Source: an uncultured Mycoplasmatota bacterium
GTDB lineage: Bacteria; Bacillota_I; Bacilli_A; RF39; UBA660
DNA length: 12,960 bases
Assembly (NCBI GenBank): GCA_947384645.1
Contig: CANDHX010000022.1
Location: 1 to 12,960, forward strand
Reading direction: 5' to 3'
Shown here: positions 1-7,619 of the stretch, piece by piece
Numbering within the stretch: position 1 is the stretch's first letter
Layout of the letters: each line of letters starts with the position of its first letter
Notes under the pieces: generated by a model
Databases searched by the model: none
What the model saw: only the letters and a program-made list of their open reading frames with translations
Told to the model about the DNA's origin: nothing
Position numbers and translations under genes: made by a program

Positions 1-1
1 A

Positions 2-1318
2 CAAACTATGTCATCTACCATAAGAAACGACAATCTATTCGATATAATGATGAGTAAACTTTTAGAAGTAAACGTAGATGCCGATGTAGAATTTAAAACT
101 TTATCGAGCAAATACGAAGAATATAGAGAGTTCTTTACGACTTTAAACCTGATTACAACTTCTAAAATCGATAAGGACGAATCTTATATCGAAAACCAAT
201 TTAAAGTTAAGAAAAACGAAGTGGATAAGCTCACTTTCTCACTTATAAAGACGAATTATAAAAACTACTTTAAATCTGACGACTTATACGAAAAATACAT
301 ATCTTTAAAAAATCCAGTCGGGATAGATTTTTTCGACATAGATAAAACCATAGTACTAGCAGATATCATAAAAAAAGAAGTAATGAAGATATTAGAAGAT
401 AATAGATTTATTTTAACGGAAGAAGCTATAGCTATAAATGGTCAAACAATCGATTGTCAAAAGAGCACCTACACGTTTACAGGAAAAGAAATATCTAACC
501 TAATAGATAATACTATCAATTCTATAAAATATGATGAAAAAGCGTTTTCATATCTTCTTTCTTTATTAGAAGTCGACGATGAAGAATTAGAAACCTTGTT
601 AAAAGAATTTAAAGCTAAACTCAATTTGAGTGAAACATCCGAGTTCTCATTTCAAGCGTTTACTAAAACTACGACGGACGAACCTGTTAGATTAGCTCTC
701 GATTTCCAATATATACAAAATGCTGGATATAGGCCTTCTAAAATCGTTTATACAAAAGATACAAATTACACGAGTATCGAAATCAAAAAAGGAGACGATA
801 CAGAAAGTCTAGAGATATCTGGCGATACATCGAGCAATTTTCAAATAAAAACGATGTTTGAAAAAATGAGTGGAGAAATATTTGTCAAACGCTCAAAAGA
901 TACGATAAACTTAGAACTCGACTTTAGAAATAAAATTGACAAAAAAAGGATAATGGATGGAAAAATAGACTTAGAAATCGACGAAAAGACGAAGTCGACT
1001 TACTCTATAAAACTAAAAAGCAACCTCGATGTCTACGACGATTGGGATAAGACATCCCTCGATATAGAAGCAGACATATTATTAAACAGCGATATATCTG
1101 TTAAAAAGACTAAGATAAACAGTAGTATCTTAGAAGAGGAATTGGGCGATGATGAAAAGACAATCTCGAATAAACTGATAACTATATTGGGTGGTTCTCA
1201 AGAGCAAATTCCAAGCGATGAGCCATCTAACCCGACACCTCCAGATAATTCGGATATTCCATTTAATCCAATCGAACCTATAACTCCAGAAATTCCCGAC
1301 ATTCCGATTATAAATTAG
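2..1318 (+). CDS. Beta-rich hypothetical protein with proline-rich C-terminal tail (5' partial)
   Basis: The frame is open to the left edge of the window. The first ATG, at position 8, has no ribosome site in the few bases before it, so the true start, and any signal peptide or lipobox, probably lies outside. Counting from that ATG, 436 residues are visible. The first 200 or so are mainly charged and helical. Residues about 210-395 alternate polar and hydrophobic residues as in beta strands (for example DTINLELDFRN and STYSIKLKSNLDVYDD). The last 40 residues are a disordered tail with 11 prolines, ending DIPIIN. There is no membrane segment in the visible part. The layout suggests a surface or lipoprotein-like molecule exposed outside the membrane, but this is inference and I do not recognise the family. 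A terminator follows directly, so this is the last gene of its transcript. Confidence 0.8.
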   Translation, partial: QTMSSTIRNDNLFDIMMSKLLEVNVDADVEFKTLSSKYEEYREFFTTLNLITTSKIDKDESYIENQFKVKKNEVDKLTFSLIKTNYKNYFKSDDLYEKYISLKNPVGIDFFDIDKTIVLADIIKKEVMKILEDNRFILTEEAIAINGQTIDCQKSTYTFTGKEISNLIDNTINSIKYDEKAFSYLLSLLEVDDEELETLLKEFKAKLNLSETSEFSFQAFTKTTTDEPVRLALDFQYIQNAGYRPSKIVYTKDTNYTSIEIKKGDDTESLEISGDTSSNFQIKTMFEKMSGEIFVKRSKDTINLELDFRNKIDKKRIMDGKIDLEIDEKTKSTYSIKLKSNLDVYDDWDKTSLDIEADILLNSDISVKKTKINSSILEEELGDDEKTISNKLITILGGSQEQIPSDEPSNPTPPDNSDIPFNPIEPITPEIPDIPIIN

Positions 1319-1353
1319 AATGAATACGAAGGAACTATACCTAATTAAAAAAT

Positions 1354-1394
1354 GACGACGATTAGTAAAAACTAATTGTCGTTTTATGTTTTTT
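1354..1394 (+). terminator. Rho-independent terminator after the beta-rich protein gene
   Basis: CGACGATTAG (1356-1365) pairs with CTAATTGTCG (1372-1381), giving a 10-bp stem with one G-T wobble around a TAAAAA loop. A T-rich run follows (TTTTATGTTTTTT). It lies 35 nt after the stop codon and separates the first gene from ppdK. Confidence 0.85.
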
Positions 1395-1467
1395 AAGCAT
1401 TTTAAATTGAATATTTTGTTAACTATCGTCAAGTAATAAAGTTAGCATACTAAAAACAACTAAAATA

Positions 1468-1476
1468 TGGTAAAAT
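1468..1476 (+). promoter_or_regulatory. Candidate extended -10 promoter for ppdK
   Basis: TGGTAAAAT is an extended -10 element (TG, one base, then TAAAAT at 1471-1476). No good -35 hexamer is found 16-18 nt upstream, which is common for extended -10 promoters. The predicted transcription start near 1483 leaves a leader of about 23 nt. That leader contains the AAGGGAG ribosome site (1491-1497), 8 nt before the ppdK ATG. Confidence 0.5.
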
Positions 1477-1505
1477 GAAGAAGAGAAATAAAGGGAGCGA
1501 TTTTT

Positions 1506-4106
1506 ATGCAATACGTGTATTCTTTTAAAGAAGGAAATAAAGATAAAAGAGACCTTTTAGGTGGAAAAGGTGCTAACCTAGCTGAAATGTCCAATTTGGG
1601 ACTACCTATTCCCGACGGATTTACAGTCACAACTGAAGCATGTCATGAATACTATAAAAACGATAAAAAAATATCTCGTGAGATAGAATTCCAAATATTA
1701 TCTAAGTTGAAAGTTTTAGAAGCTAATACCGGTAAAAATTTCGGCAATCCAGAAAATCCATTATTAGTATCTGTTAGAAGTGGAGCTCCGATTAGTATGC
1801 CAGGCATGATGGATTCGATAATGAACCTAGGTATGAACACGATGATTTGTGAAGCTATGAGTAAAAACAATGCACGTATGGCGTATGACTCATATCGTAG
1901 ATTTATAGAATTTTATTCAGAAGTAGTAATGGGCTATCCGACCGACCTTTTTGCAGGTTATTTGGAAGTTTACAAAAAACAAAAAGGCTACCAAACCGAT
2001 TTAGACCTCACTAGTGAAGACCTAAAGATAATAGTAAATAAATATAAAGATAACTATTTATCTTATGGTGGTACATATTTCCCAGAAGACGCCAAAACTC
2101 AACTTATAAACACTATTGCCGCAGTATTCGCATCTTGGAATAACGAAAGGGCAATCAAATATAGAAGACTAGAAGGTATCTCTGACTCGATAGGGACTGC
2201 CGTAAATGTCCAAGAAATGGTTTATGGCAACATGAATGATATAAGTGGAACAGGTGTATTATTTAGTAGAAATCCGAGCACAGGAGTAGACGAACTGACA
2301 GGAGAATTCTTGATGAATGCTCAAGGAGAAGACATCGTCTCAGGTATTAGAACACCTAGTGAAATATCTAAACTAAAAGATATTTTAGATGGTGTGTACC
2401 ACGAACTATACGACATAGCTAAAAGAATGGAACGCCATTATAAAGATGTGCAAGATATGGAATTCACTATTGAAAATGGCAAATTGTTCATTCTTCAAAC
2501 GAGAAACGGTAAAAGAACTCCCGAAGCCAATGTCAAATTTGCTCTAGATTTCTTAAAAGAAGGACTAATCGATGAAAAAGAAGTCATAAATCGCATTAAA
2601 CCAGACGATTTAGAAGTACTCTTAAAGCCTTCGTTTAGCACGGAAGCTCTAAAAACTGCCAAAGTCCTCACAAAAGGCTTAGCAGCAAGTCCTGGAGTTG
2701 CTACAGGTCATTTGGTTTTCAAAAGTGAAGATGCCAAAAGTCTAAACGACCACGATTCTATATTGGTTAGAAATGAGACTAGTGCTGAAGATATCGATGG
2801 CATGATTTATGCAAACGGAATTCTAACTAAAAACGGAGGTTTGACGAGCCATGCCGCAGTAGTCGCAAGAGGCTTTGGAGAATGTGCTGTATGTGGAGCG
2901 AGCGAATTAGAGATAGACTATATAAAGGAAACGCTTACTATAAATGGGGAAGTTTTAACTAAAGATGACTACATTTCAATAGACGGTTCTACTGGACTTG
3001 TCTATAAAGGCAAAATTCCTTTGGAAGAAACAAAGTCGAATAATGAAGAACTAAAAAGTGTCTTAGAAATCGTTTCAAAATACGAAGGAATTAAAGTTAG
3101 AGCTAATGCAGATACTGAAGAATCTGCAATTAAAGCACTAGAATTCGGATGTGAAGGTATTGGACTCATAAGAACTGAGCACATGTTCTTTAAAGAAGAA
3201 CGAATACTCGAAATGCGTAAAATGATTCTTGCTAAAACGCCTAAAGAAAGAGCACTTGCTCTAGAAAAATTGGAGAATTTCCAAGAAGAAGATTTTTATA
3301 AAATATTTAAAGTTATGGGACCTCGTCCAGTAATCATAAGATACTTAGACCCCCCTCTACACGAATTCTTACCAAAAGAAGAGAAAGAAATCGAAGCTTG
3401 TGCCGCATCTTTAGAAATCGACAAAGAAGAGATACTAGATAGGATTAAAGAATTAAAAGAGACTAACCCAATGATGGGCTTTAGGGGATGCAGATTGGGA
3501 GTAAAATATCCAGAAATCAGTCTAATGCAGACAAGAGCTATAATGAGTGCCGTTATAAAACTTAAAAAAGAAGGAATCGATACAATGCCAGAAATGATGG
3601 TACCGCTCACGACTGATGCTAAAGAATTCGTCTATATAAAAAGCATCATAGACCAGACTGCTAAGAAGATGTGTGCAAATGAAGCAATCGAAATCTCTTA
3701 TAAAGTCGGAACTATGATAGAAACTCCTAGAGCAGCTATCATGAGCTCTCTAATAAGCAAGTATGCCGACTTCTATTCTTTCGGTACAAACGACCTAACT
3801 CAATTGGTATATGGGTTTAGTAGAGATGATGCCGGCAAATTCTTAGATTATTACTACGATAAAAAATTGTATTCCAAAGACCCATTTAAAACGCTCGACA
3901 CTGAAGGCGTCGGTACTCTTATGGAATTAGCTAAAGATACGGCTTCACGTAAAATAGAAATGGGCATATGTGGAGAACACGGAGGAGACCAAGAATCTAT
4001 AGAATTTTGTGAATCAATCGGCTTAGACTACGTATCATGTTCGCCGTTTAGAGTACCTAGTGCACGTCTCATTAGTGCAAAGATTGCTTTAAAAAATGCA
4101 AAATAG
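1506..4106 (+). CDS. ppdK: Pyruvate, phosphate dikinase
   Basis: Interconverts ATP + pyruvate + phosphate with AMP + phosphoenolpyruvate + pyrophosphate in the cytoplasm. In fermentative bacteria it often works in the glycolytic direction beside or instead of pyruvate kinase. At 866 residues it is close to the usual family length of about 870-880. The N-terminal nucleotide-binding domain (about 1-340) opens with the signature GGKGANLAEM (19-28). The swivelling phosphohistidine domain carries GGLTSHAAVVARG with catalytic His449; Thr447 sits two residues before it, at the position that is regulated in plant enzymes. The C-terminal PEP/pyruvate domain has LDPPLHEF (about 614-621) and GICGEHGGD with catalytic Cys822. 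All key residues are present, so it should be active. AAGGGAG lies 8 nt before the ATG. The last 11 nt overlap the start of the Smr gene, which implies co-transcription. No PPDK regulatory protein gene is in the window. Confidence 0.97.
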   Translation: MQYVYSFKEGNKDKRDLLGGKGANLAEMSNLGLPIPDGFTVTTEACHEYYKNDKKISREIEFQILSKLKVLEANTGKNFGNPENPLLVSVRSGAPISMPGMMDSIMNLGMNTMICEAMSKNNARMAYDSYRRFIEFYSEVVMGYPTDLFAGYLEVYKKQKGYQTDLDLTSEDLKIIVNKYKDNYLSYGGTYFPEDAKTQLINTIAAVFASWNNERAIKYRRLEGISDSIGTAVNVQEMVYGNMNDISGTGVLFSRNPSTGVDELTGEFLMNAQGEDIVSGIRTPSEISKLKDILDGVYHELYDIAKRMERHYKDVQDMEFTIENGKLFILQTRNGKRTPEANVKFALDFLKEGLIDEKEVINRIKPDDLEVLLKPSFSTEALKTAKVLTKGLAASPGVATGHLVFKSEDAKSLNDHDSILVRNETSAEDIDGMIYANGILTKNGGLTSHAAVVARGFGECAVCGASELEIDYIKETLTINGEVLTKDDYISIDGSTGLVYKGKIPLEETKSNNEELKSVLEIVSKYEGIKVRANADTEESAIKALEFGCEGIGLIRTEHMFFKEERILEMRKMILAKTPKERALALEKLENFQEEDFYKIFKVMGPRPVIIRYLDPPLHEFLPKEEKEIEACAASLEIDKEEILDRIKELKETNPMMGFRGCRLGVKYPEISLMQTRAIMSAVIKLKKEGIDTMPEMMVPLTTDAKEFVYIKSIIDQTAKKMCANEAIEISYKVGTMIETPRAAIMSSLISKYADFYSFGTNDLTQLVYGFSRDDAGKFLDYYYDKKLYSKDPFKTLDTEGVGTLMELAKDTASRKIEMGICGEHGGDQESIEFCESIGLDYVSCSPFRVPSARLISAKIALKNAK

Positions 4107-4383
4107 ACATTTCGAAGACCCATTTTTAAGTATTCTTCCAAAGTTGGATTTACATGGCGAGACGACCGATATGGTGGAATATTTAGTAAAAGACTTCATC
4201 ACTTTAAATAGAAAAATGAACAAGCTTAAAATTCAAATAATCCACGGAAGACATGGAAAAAGATTAAAGGAAAGAGTAAAAGAAGTATTAAAAAAAAGTG
4301 ATGAAGTCTCCAAATTTTATATATACGGTTTTAACGATGGCCTAACGATTGTTGAACTTAAACCGATTGATAAAAAGAACTAG
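4096..4383 (+). CDS. Small stand-alone Smr-domain protein
   Basis: A 95-residue protein that is almost entirely an Smr domain, the fold found at the C-terminus of MutS2 and in small stand-alone proteins. Two family motifs are visible: LDLHG at residues 17-21, and IIHGRHGKRLK at 48-58, corresponding to the usual HGxG-containing loop. Smr domains bind and in many cases nick nucleic acid; recent work links them to RNA cleavage at stalled ribosomes and to DNA repair. Which of these applies here cannot be told from sequence. There is no MutS2 ATPase part, so it is not a fragment of a larger gene. The ATG lies inside the last codons of ppdK and has no clear ribosome site, so translation is probably coupled to ppdK. 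The next gene, sepF, starts 70 nt later. Confidence 0.88.
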   Translation: MQNRHFEDPFLSILPKLDLHGETTDMVEYLVKDFITLNRKMNKLKIQIIHGRHGKRLKERVKEVLKKSDEVSKFYIYGFNDGLTIVELKPIDKKN

Positions 4384-4400
4384 TAAAATCAAAATAAATA

Positions 4401-4409
4401 TGTTAGAAT
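4401..4409 (+). promoter_or_regulatory. Candidate extended -10 promoter for sepF and the divIVA-like gene
   Basis: TGTTAGAAT matches an extended -10 (TG, one base, TAGAAT at 4404-4409). No convincing -35 is seen 17 nt upstream. The expected start near 4416 gives a leader of about 38 nt with an AAGAAAGAGTGA purine-rich site before the sepF ATG. No terminator separates the Smr gene from sepF, so read-through from ppdK is also possible. Confidence 0.45.
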
Positions 4410-4453
4410 AAAAACGAAAGTAAAATTAGACAAATAAGAAAGAGTGATTAATT

Positions 4454-4858
4454 ATGGCATTCGATAAATTAAAGAAAATGCTAGGGGACGAAGACGATAG
4501 AGAAATAGTAGACGAAGAGACGTTTTATACAATAGAGGAAAACAAAGATAAACCTCAAAAAGAATCTACTAATCAAATGATTTTAGTCGAACCTCGTGCT
4601 TATTCAGAAAGCCAAACCATCGCCGACCATTTAAAATCAAAAAATACAGTAGTCGTAAACTTAAAAAGAGTAACAGATGCACAAGCTAAAAGAATAATCG
4701 ATTTTTTAACGGGAACTCTCTATGCGATTGGTGGAGACCTCCAGAAAATTGGCCCAGGAATATACTTATGTACTCCTAAAAATGTAAGCGTCCAAGGAAA
4801 AATAAGTGAATCTGAAGACGGAAAGTCTAAAAAGGGAGACGACGAAATAGACTGGTAA
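4454..4858 (+). CDS. sepF: Cell division protein SepF
   Basis: SepF anchors and organises FtsZ filaments at the division site from the cytoplasmic face of the membrane. The N-terminus MAFDKLKKMLG can form the short amphipathic helix that inserts into the membrane. A variable acidic linker follows (about 12-40), then the SepF core (about 42-115) with the characteristic GGDLQKIGPGIYLCTPKNV segment at 93-111. In known SepF structures this core forms dimers that stack into rings. At 134 residues it is slightly shorter than Bacillus SepF. The C-terminal tail is strongly charged and ends GDDEIDW. The next gene, a DivIVA relative, begins 21 nt downstream, as expected for a division operon, although the ylmG and ylmH genes usually found between them are absent. 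Confidence 0.95.
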   Translation: MAFDKLKKMLGDEDDREIVDEETFYTIEENKDKPQKESTNQMILVEPRAYSESQTIADHLKSKNTVVVNLKRVTDAQAKRIIDFLTGTLYAIGGDLQKIGPGIYLCTPKNVSVQGKISESEDGKSKKGDDEIDW

Positions 4859-4879
4859 TATAATAAAGGGTGATGAACT

Positions 4880-5308
4880 ATGGAAAGGTTTAATAGTTCT
4901 TTTAAGGGTTATAATATCAAAGAAGTTAATAAATTTGTCGATGATATGACTCGTGAATATGGAGCAATAATAGACAAATTAAAAAATAAAGACATCGAAA
5001 TACAAAAACTCAAAAATGAAAACGAAAACTTGAGAAACCAGATTAGCAAAAATAGCATCGGTTCTATATATAATACGAACGAAGAGATTACTAAACTTGC
5101 CAAAATGGAAGCTAAAACGATAATCGATGATGCTAAAAAGAACGCTTCAAGAATTGTAAATGATGCCTTATTAGAAGCAGAAAAGATAGAAGTAAGAGCT
5201 GAAAACCTTAGAAGAAATATGGTCACTTTCAAAAGACGTATGAAAACTGTAGTCAAATCCCAACTGGAAACGATAGAAGATATCGAAGAGATTAAATTAG
5301 ATGAATAG
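4880..5308 (+). CDS. DivIVA-family protein
   Basis: A 142-residue coiled-coil protein of the DivIVA/GpsB family, which recognises curved membrane at poles and septa and recruits division and wall-growth proteins. The N-terminal lipid-binding domain is clear: FNSSFKGYNIKEVNKFV aligns with the Bacillus segment FTKSFRGYDEDEVNEFL, so Phe8 and Lys9 correspond to the membrane-contacting Phe17 and Arg18. It is therefore about nine residues shorter at the N-terminus than Bacillus DivIVA. A first coiled coil spans about 32-57. After a short linker, a second helical region (64-135) is rich in Ala, Lys and Glu, as in the DivIVA tetramerisation part. AAAGGGTGATG precedes the ATG. It is the last gene of the sepF unit, with a terminator starting right after the stop. 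Sequence does not fully separate DivIVA from GpsB; the second coil favours DivIVA. Confidence 0.88.
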   Translation: MERFNSSFKGYNIKEVNKFVDDMTREYGAIIDKLKNKDIEIQKLKNENENLRNQISKNSIGSIYNTNEEITKLAKMEAKTIIDDAKKNASRIVNDALLEAEKIEVRAENLRRNMVTFKRRMKTVVKSQLETIEDIEEIKLDE

Positions 5309-5328
5309 ACTCCTTTTAGGAGTTTTTT
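5309..5328 (+). terminator. Rho-independent terminator of the sepF/divIVA unit
   Basis: ACTCCT (5309-5314) pairs with AGGAGT (5318-5323) around a TTT loop and is followed by five T. It starts at the base after the TAG stop. The stem can be extended by one or two weaker pairs into the stop codon. Confidence 0.85.
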
Positions 5329-5391
5329 AGTGGTTTCCTTAGAAAAAGGTGCAACTTGTTGATTAAATCCTTAGAATAAAGTATAAAAAGC

Positions 5392-5652
5392 ATGGATTAC
5401 GATTTATACTATTGTAAAAACGATGCAACGAGTGAAGTCGATTTTCTAATTTATAAAGAAGGAAAAATAATACCTATACAAGTAAAGGCTGGAAGTAATG
5501 TTAAATCTAAGAGTCTAGACATCTATATAAAGACTTACAATCCTTCAATTTCATATAGATTTAGTATGAAAAATTTCGGCTATGATAAAAATAAAAAAAT
5601 TAAATCCAGACCTTTATATGCCGTATTTTGTTTAGAAAAAGAAAACAATTGA
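5392..5652 (+). pseudogene. C-terminal remnant of a DUF4143-type ATPase
   Basis: This 86-codon open frame resembles only the C-terminal end of the AAA-type ATPases that carry DUF4143, which are normally 400-450 residues. SEVDFLI (14-20) followed by IIPIQVKAG (26-34) is the restriction-endonuclease-like core of that domain, with Asp17, Gln30 and Lys32 in a PD-(D/E)xK-like pattern. NFGYDKNKKIKSRPLYAVFCL (61-81) is the typical end of the family. No ATPase part (Walker A/B) is present upstream, because the divIVA terminator lies only 63 nt away, and an in-frame TAA sits at 5377-5379. The ATG has no ribosome site and no promoter is apparent. The best reading is a degraded gene whose 5' 80% has been deleted. 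A small expressed protein is possible but less likely. Confidence 0.75.
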
Positions 5653-5675
5653 TGCATTAGTCTTGATTGTTTTTT
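5642..5675 (+). terminator. Terminator overlapping the end of the ATPase remnant
   Basis: AAAACAATTGA (5642-5652) pairs with TTGATTGTTTT (5663-5673), with two G-T wobbles, around a 10-nt loop; a T run follows. The left arm includes the stop codon of the remnant. It looks like the original terminator of the now truncated gene, and it insulates the next promoter. Confidence 0.65.
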
Positions 5676-5676
5676 A

Positions 5677-5705
5677 TTGAATAAAATTTGCAAAAATGCT
5701 ACAAT
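5677..5705 (+). promoter_or_regulatory. Promoter of the 604-residue protein gene
   Basis: TTGAAT (5677-5682), a 17-nt spacer and TACAAT (5700-5705) form a near-consensus sigma-A promoter. The -10 is also extended, with TG at 5697-5698. The predicted start near 5712 leaves a leader of about 17 nt containing AGAGGGGA, the ribosome site for the ATG at 5729. Confidence 0.8.
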
Positions 5706-5728
5706 ACATTCCAAAAGAGGGGACAACT

Positions 5729-7543
5729 ATGCCTAATAATTATATAGAAAGCGTAAGATATACAATATACGAAAAATCGTTAGAACAGTTCAATTTTATA
5801 ACTGCAACGGATAAGGAAAAAGAAGAACACAAAAAAAATTTTCCAATTTACTATTCTGACCACGAATTATTAAAAGACTTCGATTGGGTATATGAACATG
5901 CCGAATGTCTTTTTGAAAACGGATATTATTACGTAAGATTACACGGAGTAGATGCCTATTATACGCTTTTTATAGCTATAACTAAAAAATATGATTTAGA
6001 AAGTGATTATCAAAAATTTATAAACTATCCTTCTAAAGAGAAAGACTCTTTTATGGAAAAATGGTATTACTTTGCCATGCAAGTGGTAAATTTCTTTTTT
6101 AAAGACGATTATGTCATCTATGACCTTTTAAAAAAAGACGGATTTCTAGAATACTTTATGCGTTATAAAGAGTTATACACTCCAGATATGTTTAAATACT
6201 TACCTAAAGAAGTTTTTGTTAAAGTATTTGATAGTACAAGACTAATAGAACACTTTTTAAATCATTTAAATGAACTCACCCCGGATATAATTCCCCATAT
6301 AGCAAGGGAACAAATTTTATTAGATTCCAAATTTATTAAAACTGTAGTAAGAACGCATCACTTATTCGATTCTTATAGACTTCTAAGAAGTATTTCCAAG
6401 CATTTTTCTATTGAGCCATACATAGAAGAACACAAAAAATTTTGCGATAGAGAAGTACAAGAGATAAAGGACGGAATATTTACCTTTTTAAAAGAAGAAT
6501 ACGACCTTGCCCCCGACTTTATAACGAGCGAATACTATAATCGAGATGACCTAAAAAAGCAAATAACGAATAGAATAAAAGACATTTATGGAATTCCTAG
6601 CATTCCTAAAAAACTCTTTTTTGAATGCTTGAGCAAATACTATCTAATCGGTTTTTTCATCAGTCGACATTATGAAACTGACCCCTATAACTTATTAATC
6701 GACATAGAAACACTTTACGCATTTGCAATTAGGCATTCACACGATTTAAAAGGCAGATACATTTATGAATTTTTACTACACAGCGAAGAATACGATTTAA
6801 TGACGCTGCTCGAATTTTATGAAAAGGCAAAGAGTTGTCCTTTAAAAGATATGTTATATGACGACTGGATGCAAGAAAAAGAACGCATGATAAATGATAT
6901 AAATAGTTCTCTATTAGACCTATCGACTTTACCTATTAAAGAAAATGAAACTGGACTATCTTACTACGAAATAGATAACTTCGACGACTGCATATTAGTA
7001 ACCAATACGAATGTCGACATACACTCCAAAAAAGAGATTGCAAAATTGGTTATAGACGTCAAAAATGGACATAGACCACTGGAGTGGATTAGCTATCACG
7101 ATAATCTTCATCAAGGTATCTATCGGGATGAGGAGGACTATGGACAGACGAGCATTAAATTTATCATGGGACCATTAGACCCAAAAAGAGTTGGCATTGT
7201 TAATCATCAGGATGCATACTCCCTAGGGATAACAGAAATAGAAAATGATGGACAATCGAGTTTCAAAAGAAGACTATATACGGCAAAAGAACTTTTAAAA
7301 AACACTAAATCATATAACGAAATCACTTATTTAGTAGACGGAACTCCTTTTTTACCGGTTGGATTATTAGTGGAAGAAAAAATCACCGACATAGAAGTTA
7401 ATGTCGCTAGAGAACTCGGAATTCCTATATATTTTAGACGTCATCGCATAGGAGATATCAAAAGTTATTACTTGGCACACAAAGACGACACTCCACTTTA
7501 CCAACACTACGTTTACGAAGAAGATAGACGCATGCTCTTTTGA
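5729..7543 (+). CDS. Hypothetical protein, 604 residues, unrecognised family
   Basis: I chose the ATG at 5729 because AGAGGGGA lies 5-6 nt upstream. An in-frame ATG 33 nt earlier (5696) falls inside the -10 region of the promoter, so it cannot be the start of the main transcript. The protein has no signal peptide and no membrane segment and is rich in Tyr, Phe, Asp, Glu and Lys, so it is probably cytosolic. The first 400 residues or so look mostly helical. The C-terminal part (about 420-604) appears to be a separate alpha/beta domain. It includes NHQDAYSLGITEIEN, then YNEITYLVDGTPFLPVGLL, an acidic helix and the strand-like ARELGIPIYFRRH (near 560-574). The C-terminal pattern (YNE, a partly hydrophobic strand, a helix, LGIPI) faintly recalls a C-terminal segment of some uncharacterised Firmicutes proteins. 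I give no function. It stands alone, with its own promoter and no clear terminator. Confidence 0.85.
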   Translation: MPNNYIESVRYTIYEKSLEQFNFITATDKEKEEHKKNFPIYYSDHELLKDFDWVYEHAECLFENGYYYVRLHGVDAYYTLFIAITKKYDLESDYQKFINYPSKEKDSFMEKWYYFAMQVVNFFFKDDYVIYDLLKKDGFLEYFMRYKELYTPDMFKYLPKEVFVKVFDSTRLIEHFLNHLNELTPDIIPHIAREQILLDSKFIKTVVRTHHLFDSYRLLRSISKHFSIEPYIEEHKKFCDREVQEIKDGIFTFLKEEYDLAPDFITSEYYNRDDLKKQITNRIKDIYGIPSIPKKLFFECLSKYYLIGFFISRHYETDPYNLLIDIETLYAFAIRHSHDLKGRYIYEFLLHSEEYDLMTLLEFYEKAKSCPLKDMLYDDWMQEKERMINDINSSLLDLSTLPIKENETGLSYYEIDNFDDCILVTNTNVDIHSKKEIAKLVIDVKNGHRPLEWISYHDNLHQGIYRDEEDYGQTSIKFIMGPLDPKRVGIVNHQDAYSLGITEIENDGQSSFKRRLYTAKELLKNTKSYNEITYLVDGTPFLPVGLLVEEKITDIEVNVARELGIPIYFRRHRIGDIKSYYLAHKDDTPLYQHYVYEEDRRMLF

Positions 7544-7572
7544 CGATTTTGTATAAAAAAGGTCAAAAATCC

Positions 7573-7600
7573 TTGTTTTAATTAAAATATTTGATAAAAT
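7573..7600 (+). promoter_or_regulatory. Promoter of the PH-domain gene
   Basis: TTGTTT (7573-7578), a 16-nt spacer and TAAAAT (7595-7600), with an extended TG at 7592-7593. The predicted start near 7607 lies just before the AGGTGG ribosome site (7610-7615) of the gene that begins at 7620, so the leader is very short. Confidence 0.7.
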
Positions 7601-7619
7601 AAACTTAGTAGGTGGTAGT

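Noticed and set aside
1130..1432. 100-codon minus-strand open frame over the end of the first gene and its terminator
   Set aside because: It is a shadow of the beta-rich protein gene, Trp/Arg/Ile-rich, without a ribosome site, and it includes the terminator hairpin.
4909..5256. 115-codon minus-strand open frame opposite the divIVA-like gene
   Set aside because: Antisense of a coiled-coil gene gives Leu/Ser/Phe-rich apparent membrane proteins. The plus-strand DivIVA homology explains the sequence.
7541..7543. TGA as a tryptophan codon (Mycoplasma-type code)
   Set aside because: All recognisable proteins use TGG for Trp and contain no internal TGA. Genes ending in TGA end where the domain or terminator ends, as at 5650-5652.
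7538..7568. Hairpin TTTTGAC/GTCAAAA after the 604-residue gene as a terminator
   Set aside because: The loop is 17 nt, the stem is AT-rich, and no T run follows on the plus strand, so it lacks the features of a Rho-independent terminator.
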